Part shown: positions 7,238-13,734 of the stretch, in pieces
Numbering within the stretch: the stretch's first letter is position 1
Layout of the letters: the number at the start of each line of letters is the position of its first letter
NCBI GenBank assembly: GCA_017354515.1
Contig: JAFMQT010000043.1
Coordinates: 1-16,075, forward strand
Source of the DNA: Nocardia sp.
GTDB lineage: Bacteria > Actinomycetota > Actinomycetes > Mycobacteriales > Mycobacteriaceae
DNA: 16,075 bases
Reading direction: 5' to 3'
The notes under the pieces: model-generated
The model's input: the letters and a program-made list of their open reading frames with translations, nothing else
Databases searched by the model: none
Told to the model about the DNA's origin: nothing
Position numbers and translations under genes: made by a program

Positions 7238-8836
7238 TCACCACCGCTCTCCGATCGCCCGGGTGAGTGCGGGCACGATCGGGATATCGACACCGAGCCC
7301 GGCCGCGGTGTCGCGCCCACTACCGGCAAGTTTGCGAACGTCATCGGGACGCATCCCAGTTCGCAGCGCCGCGTCCAGCAGGTGGGCTATGCGATGGCCC
7401 GGATCGGCCGCCAGCGCGGCATCGAACGCCACTCCCGCCAGCGGGCCGTCACCTCGGGTGTAAGCGCTGTAGCCGAAAAGAGTGGCCAGTTCGGCCCGAT
7501 CGGCGCCGGTGAGGCCGCGGCAGGCCCTGGACCACAGCGTCTCCGCGGCGGCGGCATGCTCGCCCAGCGCCACCGCGAACAGTGCGTCGCGCACCGCCGT
7601 ATCGCGTACGGCGACCGCCAAATCCGCGATCTCCCGAGCTTCGAGGGTGTCACCCGCGGCGACCGTACCGATCTGCTCCAGCACCATCTTCAGCGCGGCC
7701 CGGCTGTACGTGCGTGGTTCACCGGTCCTCACCGCGCGTTCGAATCGACGGCGGGCCACCTCGGCCGCATCCCCGAGCACCGCCTCCACCCGGGCGCACA
7801 GATGGGCGTCGGCGGCAACGGCATCGGTCAATTCCGATCGCGACTCCCGAATAGCGCGGCCGTCGAGAACCTGCGCGACCGCGACGGGCGACGCCGACGG
7901 ATCCAACTGGTCTCCCCGGCTCCGCGAATCCAGCACACTCCACCACGGCGCACCGGCCTCGATATCGGGAACCGCCCAGACGTCGGCGATCGCCACATCC
8001 CGCGGCCCGAGCGTCCCGTCCAGGACGCGGATCAGATCGTGATGGCGGCCCGCCCGCCGACCCGCCCGGCCGGGCCGGGGCGCGGTCGCACCGTCATCAA
8101 CGATCAAGATGACGATCCCCACGGCGTTCTCCTGTCCGCAGATCGCCGCGAGGTGATCGGCCAGGCGCATCCAGCCGCCGCATCCCGGAACATCCAGATC
8201 GTGCCGGGCCACGGCGCCGAGATACACCGAATCCGGATAGGTGCGCGACGGCAGCAGCAGGCAGGCCACCACCGACCGGCGTGGCCGGAAACCCAGCAAC
8301 GCGGGAACCGCCGCGATGAATTCCGCCGGCTCGCTGACCGTCAATCCGCCAGCGCGCCACGGCTTCTCCCCGTCCGGCGCGGTCGCCGAAGCCTCAGCGT
8401 CATCGGGCGGCCAGCCGGACGGGGCCGGATTCGGCGATGCCGGTGTGCGGCCCGGGGACCGGTCCGCCGGGCGTTGCTGCCCCGCAGAGCCCGCGTCGCC
8501 GTCATCCTCGCCGTCGAATCCCGCCACACCGGCGCGCAGCCAACCACCGCGACCGGCACCTCCGAGTTTTCCGGGGCCGGAGGTTGATCCGAACTCGCGC
8601 AGGGGGACCGACTCGCCTTCGCCGGAACCGGTCCGGGCGCCCGGGCGCCGTCCCCGGCATATCGGCCGCAGCGGCGATGCGGGCGCGGTGGAATCGGATG
8701 CGGCCGTTGGCCGATGGCCCTGCGGGCCCTCCGACTCGTGGCGCTGCGAGGGTGATACACGGGCCGCGGGAGGGCGGGGCCGACCCGAGGACAGCGGACG
8801 GTCGGCGGGCGAAGCGGATCCGGTTGATGTCGTCAT
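7238..8836 (-). CDS. DUF4192-domain protein with a long disordered N-terminus
   Basis: Function unknown. The C-terminal part (about residues 164-532) looks like the actinobacterial DUF4192 family: it opens with GLTVSEPAEFIAAVPALLGFRPRR, has a hydrophobic strand (VGIVILIVDDG), and ends with a helical region rich in Ala/Leu (YSAYTRGDGPLAG, AALAADPGHR). The first ~160 residues are a Pro/Ser/Gly/Arg-rich low-complexity stretch with no fold signature, much longer than usual for this family. The ATG at 8836 (MTTSTGSAS) is preferred because GGTGG lies 4-5 nt upstream. An ATG at 8917 would add 27 residues, and a start much closer to residue 160 cannot be excluded. The gene converges on galE and lies 248 bp downstream of the lipoprotein gene on the same strand. 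Confidence 0.8.
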   Translation of the reverse strand: MTTSTGSASPADRPLSSGRPRPPAARVSPSQRHESEGPQGHRPTAASDSTAPASPLRPICRGRRPGARTGSGEGESVPLREFGSTSGPGKLGGAGRGGWLRAGVAGFDGEDDGDAGSAGQQRPADRSPGRTPASPNPAPSGWPPDDAEASATAPDGEKPWRAGGLTVSEPAEFIAAVPALLGFRPRRSVVACLLLPSRTYPDSVYLGAVARHDLDVPGCGGWMRLADHLAAICGQENAVGIVILIVDDGATAPRPGRAGRRAGRHHDLIRVLDGTLGPRDVAIADVWAVPDIEAGAPWWSVLDSRSRGDQLDPSASPVAVAQVLDGRAIRESRSELTDAVAADAHLCARVEAVLGDAAEVARRRFERAVRTGEPRTYSRAALKMVLEQIGTVAAGDTLEAREIADLAVAVRDTAVRDALFAVALGEHAAAAETLWSRACRGLTGADRAELATLFGYSAYTRGDGPLAGVAFDAALAADPGHRIAHLLDAALRTGMRPDDVRKLAGSGRDTAAGLGVDIPIVPALTRAIGERW

Positions 8837-8883
8837 GGGTCCACCGTGCTCCGCGGCCGTCACTACCACGGATCGGTCACCTG

Positions 8884-8898
8884 GGGTTTCACAAACCC
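8884..8898. repeat. Perfect palindrome GGGTTTCACAAACCC upstream of the DUF4192 gene
   Basis: Six-base arms (GGGTTT and AAACCC) flank a CAC centre, 48 bp upstream of the DUF4192 ATG. The sequence is AT-richer than its surroundings, and CTGGGG is repeated on both edges (8881-8886 and 8898-8903). It is a plausible operator for a dimeric regulator. No regulator is identified. Confidence 0.4.
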
Positions 8899-9012
8899 TG
8901 GGGAGCTTGTGGATCACCCGGGGGACACGCCGTCGGCGCAGGCCGCTCTGTCGGCACCGACTGTTACGGTGGCGCTGGGGAAGAGTGCTTTCAACGCCGC
9001 CCTGTCCCCGCT

Positions 9013-9090
9013 CAGTGCACGATCACCCCAGTGCACCATTACCGCAGTGCTCAATTGCCCAGGGCCCCACTACCTCAGGCCCCATTACCG
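9013..9090. repeat. Five degenerate 16-bp tandem repeats
   Basis: Consecutive units on the plus strand start at 9013, 9029, 9045, 9060 and 9076: CAGTGCACGATCACCC, CAGTGCACCATTACCG, CAGTGCTCAATTGCCC, CAGGGCCCCACTACCT and CAGGCCCCATTACCG. The consensus is roughly CAGtGCnCCATTACCs. Phasing is 15-16 bp. The array fills the 3' side of the lipoprotein gene and includes its stop codon (TAA on the minus strand inside the last unit). Without spacers or perfect copies it is not a CRISPR array; binding sites for a regulator, a transcript 3' structure or simple slippage are all possible. Confidence 0.6.
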
Positions 9091-9807
9091 TTTACGCACA
9101 TCACCGACCGCGGCCGTGAACACCTGATCCACCGCCGTCGCATCGGGCTGATTCGAACCGAAAGCCATCGTGGTGGCCTGCACACGCACATCGCCGATCT
9201 GCGCGAGCAACGTTCGCAGCACCGGATCGGCGCCGCTACCGGCCGGCCCACCCGCGGTGGTGCGGCCGAACGCCAGCGAGTCGTCGGCATCGACCGGTGG
9301 GGGCGGCAGCAGTTCGGTGGTGATCGTCCGATCGATCGCCTCGTGCCGCGCCCGCACCGTCTTGCAGCGCGAAAGTCGCTCGCGCGCGGCGGACAACGGC
9401 TCGCCGGTGCGAGTCAGGACGACGGTCACGGTCGACCGGCCGTCGGAGCCGGTACCGACCTCTACCCCGGTCGCATTCGGATCGGCGCGCTGCGGGGCAC
9501 AGTCGGCGGGATCGACCTGTGCGCCCGCGGGTATCGCGGTGAGATCGGCGATTGCGGCGACCGCCCCGTCACCCGTGGGCGTCGCGGTACTGAAATCGGG
9601 TGGGAACTGCTGGGCGCCGGGCAGCATCGAGGCCAGATCGGACCCGATACGGCCGGTGATCGCGCCCTCACGGGCCGCCACCGGATGTCCGGGTAACGTC
9701 GAACCGCACGCGGCCAGGGCCCAGCTCAGCATCGCGCAGCCGACGACGCGGCTCACCGTCGCGCAGCCGACGACCCGGCCGAGACGGCCTATCCCCGGAA
9801 CGCCCAT
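9085..9807 (-). CDS. Putative secreted lipoprotein, DUF5642/PknH-sensor-like
   Basis: Predicted membrane-anchored lipoprotein of 240 residues; role unknown. A signal peptide ends in the lipobox LAAC with the lipidated Cys at residue 34, leaving a mature part of about 206 residues. The mature part contains FPPDF, a VDPADCAP segment and a second cysteine in SRCKTV, which resembles two-cysteine actinobacterial sensor or lipoprotein domains (DUF5642, PknH extracellular type). That assignment is from memory and uncertain. Two near-identical RVVGCA blocks lie in the signal peptide, encoded by a 27-bp tandem duplication. The ATG at 9807 has GAGGGG directly abutting it, too close for a ribosome site, but CATAGT 6 nt upstream suggests leaderless translation. 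A GTG at residue 18 would also leave a workable signal peptide. Confidence 0.78.
   Translation of the reverse strand: MGVPGIGRLGRVVGCATVSRVVGCAMLSWALAACGSTLPGHPVAAREGAITGRIGSDLASMLPGAQQFPPDFSTATPTGDGAVAAIADLTAIPAGAQVDPADCAPQRADPNATGVEVGTGSDGRSTVTVVLTRTGEPLSAARERLSRCKTVRARHEAIDRTITTELLPPPPVDADDSLAFGRTTAGGPAGSGADPVLRTLLAQIGDVRVQATTMAFGSNQPDATAVDQVFTAAVGDVRKR
9724..9777. repeat. 27-bp tandem duplication inside the lipoprotein signal-peptide coding region
   Basis: Two adjacent 27-bp units (9724-9750 and 9751-9777) differ at only 3 positions. On the coding strand they encode RVVGCATVS followed by RVVGCAMLS, an in-frame addition of nine residues to the region before the lipobox. It looks like a recent slippage duplication, since 24 of 27 bases are still identical. 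Confidence 0.8.
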
Positions 9808-9813
9808 CCCCTC

Positions 9814-9819
9814 ACTATG
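9814..9819 (-). promoter_or_regulatory. Candidate -10 box of a leaderless lipoprotein promoter
   Basis: The minus strand reads CATAGT, then GAGGGG, then the ATG at 9807. The six-base gap would put the transcript start on the A of the ATG, the same geometry as at ppc. Confidence 0.4.
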
Positions 9820-9881
9820 GCCGATGCGACGGTCGCCACCGAATCCGCCACGCCGCGGCGACGGGAATACCGTCGGACGAT

Positions 9882-9900
9882 CCGGAGTTGCCCCCTCCGG
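9882..9900. repeat. Inverted repeat CCGGAG-N7-CTCCGG
   Basis: Perfect 6-bp arms are separated by 7 nt in the divergent intergenic region, directly followed on the plus strand by TAGGGT. It could form a hairpin or serve as an operator. There is no T-run, so a standard terminator is unlikely. Confidence 0.3.
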
Positions 9901-10118
9901 TAGGGTGAAACGACAGCCTGCCTCCGGTGCCCGCGATACTCCGCGAGGTGGGAATCCTCAACCGGACCAGCGATTCCCGCGCACCGGAACCGGACGCTCC
10001 AGTCGGTACGCCACACGCCGCCGCGTACCCTGGAAGGTGACGCTGTGCGACGATGGTACGTCGAAACCGGAATCGGAAACACTCGAGGCGGATAGGGCTT
10101 GACCAGGGAGTTTGCCAT

Positions 10119-11045
10119 ATGAGCAGGATGTACGAGCTGGAGTTCCCCGCTCCGCAGCTGTCCTCGGCCGACGGGATGGGCCCGGTGCTGGTGCACGGCT
10201 TGGAGGGCTTCACCGACGCCGGGCACGCCGTCCGGCTGGCGACCACACATCTGCGCGAGAGCCTGGAGTCGGAGCTGGTCGCCTCCTTCGACGTCGACGA
10301 GCTGCTCGACTACCGCTCCCGGCGTCCGCTGATGACCTTTCAGACCGACCACTTCTCCGACTACGCCGAACCGGAATTGAATCTGTGGGCGCTGCGCGAT
10401 ACGGCCGGAACCCCCTTCCTGCTGCTATCCGGAATGGAGCCGGACCTGCGGTGGGAGAAGTTCGTTACCGCGGTACGGCTGCTGGCCGAACAGCTGGACG
10501 TGCGCCGCAGCATCAGCCTCAGCGCCATTCCGATGGCGATTCCGCACACCCGTCCGCTCGGTGTCACCGCGCACAGCAACGACCGCGACCTGATCGGCGA
10601 CCATCAGCGCTGGCCGGGTGAGCTGCAGGTGCCGGGCAGTGCGTCCTCGTTACTGGAATTGCGGATGGGCCAGCACGGTCACGAGTCCCTGGGTTTCTCG
10701 GTGCACGTACCGCACTATCTGGCGCAGACCGCGTATCCCGAGGCCGCCCAGACCTTGCTCGAGAACGTCGCCGCCAACGCCGGACTCGACCTTCCGCTGG
10801 CCGCGCTCGGTGAGGCGGCCGCCCGGGTCCGCGAGCAGGTCAATGAGCACATCGACGGCAACTCCGAGGTCGAGACGGTGGTGCAGGCCCTGGAACGCCA
10901 GTACGACAGTTTCGTCAGCGCACAGGAACGACGTTCGAGCCTGCTCGCCGGCGAGATCGATCTGCCGACCGGTGAGGAACTGGGCGCCGAATTCGAGCGC
11001 TTCCTGGCCGAACAGTCCGACGGGGACGACGACGACGCGTCCTGA
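10119..11045 (+). CDS. PAC2-family protein (Rv2714-like)
   Basis: Conserved actinobacterial protein of the PAC2 (proteasome assembly chaperone 2) fold family; the M. tuberculosis relative Rv2714, near ideR there too, has a solved structure but no established function. The protein has 308 residues. Recognisable features are the opening YELEFPAPQL, the HGLEGFTDAGHA loop (about 26-37), a central LLLSGMEPDLRWEKF block (about 102-116), the SLSAIPMAIPHTRP strand-loop, and VPHYLAQTAYPEAA. The C-terminal third is helical and charged, ending in a run of Asp (DGDDDDAS). The ATG at 10119 is chosen because AGGGAG lies 8 nt upstream; an ATG three codons later is possible, while the 22-residue upstream extension in frame has no ribosome site. 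The helicase gene follows after 64 nt in the same direction. Confidence 0.9.
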   Translation: MSRMYELEFPAPQLSSADGMGPVLVHGLEGFTDAGHAVRLATTHLRESLESELVASFDVDELLDYRSRRPLMTFQTDHFSDYAEPELNLWALRDTAGTPFLLLSGMEPDLRWEKFVTAVRLLAEQLDVRRSISLSAIPMAIPHTRPLGVTAHSNDRDLIGDHQRWPGELQVPGSASSLLELRMGQHGHESLGFSVHVPHYLAQTAYPEAAQTLLENVAANAGLDLPLAALGEAAARVREQVNEHIDGNSEVETVVQALERQYDSFVSAQERRSSLLAGEIDLPTGEELGAEFERFLAEQSDGDDDDAS

Positions 11046-11095
11046 TCGAGTCCGGGCGCCGCAGGAGGCGTTTCGGCGCGGTCGCGGGCTGCCGG

Positions 11096-11101
11096 TAGCA
11101 T
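11096..11101 (+). promoter_or_regulatory. Candidate -10 box of a leaderless helicase promoter
   Basis: TAGCAT (form TAnnnT) ends 8 nt before the GTG start of the helicase gene at 11110, so the expected transcript start falls on or beside the GTG. The GTG has only a weak GAG upstream. The gene may therefore have its own promoter besides read-through from the PAC2 gene. Confidence 0.35.
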
Positions 11102-11109
11102 GAGCGCAC

Positions 11110-13617
11110 GTGCAGCTGTCCGAATTGGTTCCCGACCGTGCCGTACCCGATGTGGATCCCGACTGGCTGTATGAGACCTTCGCCGAGTGGACCCTGTCCC
11201 GGGGGCTGACGCTCTATCCGGCACAGGAAGAGGCCCTGCTCGAGCTGATGACCGGGGCGAACGTCATCCTCGCGACACCGACCGGTTCCGGCAAATCGAT
11301 GGTGGCCGTGGGTGCGCACTTCGCGGCGTTGAATCGCGGCATGCGCAGCTACTACACCGCACCCATCAAGGCGCTGGTCAGCGAGAAGTTCTTCGCCCTG
11401 TGCGAGGTTTTCGGCGCGGACAAGGTCGGCATGGTCACCGGCGACGCCGCGGTCAACCCGAACGCGCCGATCATCTGCGCGACCGCCGAGATCCTGGCGA
11501 ATCTGGCCCTGCGCGAGGGCGCCGGAGCCGAGGTCGGCCAGGTGGTGATGGACGAATTCCACTACTACGCCGATCCGGACCGCGGGTGGGCCTGGCAGGT
11601 GCCGCTGATCGAGCTGCCCGACACCCAATTCCTGTTGATGTCGGCGACTCTCGGCGATGTGGACCAGCTCGCCCGCGACCTGGAGCGCCGCACCGGTCAG
11701 CCGAGCGCGATCGTCACCGGCACGCAGCGTCCGGTGCCACTGATGTTCTCGTACGCGCGCACCCCCATCACCGAAACCCTCGAGGAGCTGGTGACCACCA
11801 GCCAGGCGCCGGTGTACGTCGTCCACTTCACCCAGGCGGCGGCGCTCGAACGTGCCCAGGCATTGACCAGTGTGAACTTCTCCTCCAAGGCGGAGAAGGA
11901 GGCGATCGCGCAGGCACTGGGCGGATTCCGGTTCGCGACCGGATTCGGCAAGACGCTGTCCCGGCTGATCCGCCACGGCATCGGCGTCCACCACGCCGGA
12001 ATGCTGCCGAAATACCGTCGGCTGGTGGAACGGCTGGCGCAGGAGGGGCTGCTGAAAGTGGTGTGCGGCACCGACACTCTCGGCGTGGGCATCAACGTGC
12101 CCATCCGGACGGTGCTGCTGACCGGACTGACCAAATTCGACGGCGTGCGCACCCGCCGGTTGAAGGCTCGCGAGTTCCATCAGATCGCCGGGCGGGCCGG
12201 GCGCGCGGGCTACGACACCGTCGGCACCGTGGTGGTGCAGGCGCCCGAACACGAGGTCGAGAACGCCAGGCTGGTCGCCAAGGCCGGTGACGATCCCAAG
12301 AAGCTGCGAAAGATCCAGCGCCGCAAACCACCGGAGGGTTTCGTGTCCTGGTCGCAGGACACCTTCGACCGCCTGGTGGCCGCGCAGCCCGAACCGATGG
12401 TGTCGCGGTTCAAGGTCACCAATTCGATGCTGCTCAATGTAATCGCCCGGCCGGGAAACTGTTTCGATGCGATGCGCCATCTGCTCGAGGACAATCACGA
12501 GCCGCGGGCGGCGCAGCGCCGGCATATTCTGAAGGCGATCCGGCTGTATCGCGCGTTACTCGATGCCGGAGTGGTGCAGCAACTCGACGAACCCGATGCC
12601 ACCGGACGCCGGGCGCGGTTGACGGTCGACCTGCAACGCGATTTCGCCCTCGATCAACCGCTGTCGCCGTTCGCGCTGGCAGCGCTGGAACTGCTTGACA
12701 AGTCCGATCCGGGCTACACACTGGATGTGGTGTCCATCATCGAAGCCACGCTGGAGGATCCACGCCAGTTGCTGCTCGCCCAGCAGCACCGGGCGCGCGG
12801 TGCGGCGATCAACGAGATGAAGGCCGACGGCATCGAATACGACGAGCGTATGGAGCTGATCGAGGACATCACCTGGCCCACACCGCTGGCCGAGCTGATC
12901 GAGCCCGCCTTCGAAACCTATCGGGCCGGACATCCCTGGGTCTCCGAGTTCAGCCCGTCGCCCAAGGCCGTGGTGCGCGAGATGATCGAGCGGTCAATGA
13001 CTTTCGCCGAACTGGTGTCGGAGTACGAACTGGCCCGGTCGGAGGGGGTCGTACTGCGTTACCTCGCCGATGCCTATCGCGCGCTGCGCCGGACCGTTCC
13101 CGAGTCCGCCCGCACCGAGGAACTCGGCGACATCACCGAATGGCTGGGTGAGCTTGTGCGGCAGGTCGATTCGAGCCTGCTCGACGAATGGGAGCAGCTC
13201 GCCGACCCAGGCGCCGAAACCGATGCCGACCAGGTCGCGTTCGGCGCCGAGACGGTCCGGCCGATCACCGGGAACGAACGAGCCTTCCGGGTCATGGTGC
13301 GCAACAGCATGTTCCGGCGTATCGAGCTCGCCGCGCGCCGACAGTGGAACACGCTCGACGATTTCGGCGACGGCCCGGACTGGGAGCGCGAATTGGCTCC
13401 GTACTTCGCCGAGTACGAGACGATCGGCACCGGCCCCGACGCCCGCGGACCGGCACTGTTCCGTGTCGAGACGGTCGAAGGGTTCTGGCGGGTACGCCAG
13501 ATCGTCGACGATCCCGCCGGCGACCACGGCTGGTCGATTCAGGCCGTGGTCGACCTGGCCGAATCCGATGCCGCCGGTGAGGTGGTCTTCGACGAGATGA
13601 CGGTGAACGCCGGATGA
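11110..13617 (+). CDS. Ski2-like DEAD/DEAH-box helicase with DUF3516 C-terminus
   Basis: Superfamily 2 ATP-dependent nucleic-acid helicase of 835 residues, probably acting on RNA by its resemblance to Ski2/Mtr4; the substrate is unknown. Motifs in order are the Q-like YPAQEEAL (about 36-43), Walker A ATPTGSGKS (55-63), motif Ia APIKALVSEKF, motif Ib TAEIL, Walker B as DEFH (148-151), motif III SATLGD (178-183), GVHHAGMLPKYR (about 295-306), motif V CGTDTLGVGINVP, and motif VI HQIAGRAGRAG (about 357-367). The remaining ~450 residues are the actinobacterial DUF3516 region, largely helical with no recognisable nuclease or RNA-binding motif. The GTG start is kept because the N-terminus aligns with a typical helicase opening and an overlapping ATG at 11100 is out of frame. 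Confidence 0.93.
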   Translation: MQLSELVPDRAVPDVDPDWLYETFAEWTLSRGLTLYPAQEEALLELMTGANVILATPTGSGKSMVAVGAHFAALNRGMRSYYTAPIKALVSEKFFALCEVFGADKVGMVTGDAAVNPNAPIICATAEILANLALREGAGAEVGQVVMDEFHYYADPDRGWAWQVPLIELPDTQFLLMSATLGDVDQLARDLERRTGQPSAIVTGTQRPVPLMFSYARTPITETLEELVTTSQAPVYVVHFTQAAALERAQALTSVNFSSKAEKEAIAQALGGFRFATGFGKTLSRLIRHGIGVHHAGMLPKYRRLVERLAQEGLLKVVCGTDTLGVGINVPIRTVLLTGLTKFDGVRTRRLKAREFHQIAGRAGRAGYDTVGTVVVQAPEHEVENARLVAKAGDDPKKLRKIQRRKPPEGFVSWSQDTFDRLVAAQPEPMVSRFKVTNSMLLNVIARPGNCFDAMRHLLEDNHEPRAAQRRHILKAIRLYRALLDAGVVQQLDEPDATGRRARLTVDLQRDFALDQPLSPFALAALELLDKSDPGYTLDVVSIIEATLEDPRQLLLAQQHRARGAAINEMKADGIEYDERMELIEDITWPTPLAELIEPAFETYRAGHPWVSEFSPSPKAVVREMIERSMTFAELVSEYELARSEGVVLRYLADAYRALRRTVPESARTEELGDITEWLGELVRQVDSSLLDEWEQLADPGAETDADQVAFGAETVRPITGNERAFRVMVRNSMFRRIELAARRQWNTLDDFGDGPDWERELAPYFAEYETIGTGPDARGPALFRVETVEGFWRVRQIVDDPAGDHGWSIQAVVDLAESDAAGEVVFDEMTVNAG

Positions 13618-13672
13618 CCGCCGCCACCCCCGATACGAGTGTCCGCCGCCGAAAACCCATGTCCCGCACGCT

Positions 13673-13678
13673 GATACT
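13673..13678 (+). promoter_or_regulatory. Candidate -10 box for the polyamine operon
   Basis: GATACT, the same hexamer as at ppc, lies in the 117-bp gap between the helicase and the decarboxylase. It predicts a transcript start near 13685 and a 5' leader of about 50 nt. No clear -35 box is visible. Confidence 0.35.
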
Positions 13679-13682
13679 CTCT

Positions 13683-13729
13683 CGCCCGCTGCCCGGGGCG
13701 GGAGACTACCGAGACGAAAGCGAGTTCCC
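13683..13729 (+). promoter_or_regulatory. Structured 5' leader of the decarboxylase/fusion operon
   Basis: A 7-bp helix can form between 13700-13707 (GGGA, bulged G, ACT) and 13723-13729 (AGT TCCC), enclosing a loop with a C-GAAA-G tetraloop (13715-13720) and a possible CG/CG pair (13710-13711 with 13721-13722). An upstream stem CGCCC (13683-13687) with GGGCG (13696-13700) shares base 13700 and would compete at its base. The helix ends 5 nt before the TTG start codon, so it could cover the ribosome entry site. It matches no riboswitch family that I recognise; the structure was folded by eye. Confidence 0.35.
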
Positions 13730-13734
13730 TTAGA

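Larger units (their letters stand above)
9808..10118. other. 311-bp divergent intergenic region between lipoprotein and PAC2 genes
   Basis: No convincing gene is present. It should hold the promoters of both flanking genes. Visible items are the CATAGT box for the lipoprotein, an inverted repeat CCGGAG-ttgcccc-CTCCGG at 9882-9900 followed by TAGGGT (9901-9906), and TACCCT at 10026-10031 followed after 5 nt by a 21-codon GTG-initiated frame (10037-10102) ending 16 nt before the PAC2 start. The AGGGAG ribosome site of the PAC2 gene is at 10105-10110. Plus-strand promoter choice is not resolved. Confidence 0.5.

Noticed and set aside
5295..7244. Upstream extension of the acuC frame to a 1059-residue protein
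   Set aside because: The extra ~650 residues run antisense through ideR and galE and have no motifs; acuC proper starts at 5294 with a normal family N-terminus.
9013..9090. CRISPR array
   Set aside because: Repeats are 16 bp, directly abutting and degenerate, with no spacers and no cas genes nearby.
7382..9696. Two long plus-strand frames opposite the DUF4192 and lipoprotein genes
   Set aside because: They are low-complexity antisense shadows without ribosome sites or motifs.
13683..13729. Known guanidine (ykkC) or SAM riboswitch ahead of the polyamine genes
   Set aside because: The sequence lacks the conserved core motifs of those classes; only a simple bulged hairpin can be supported.
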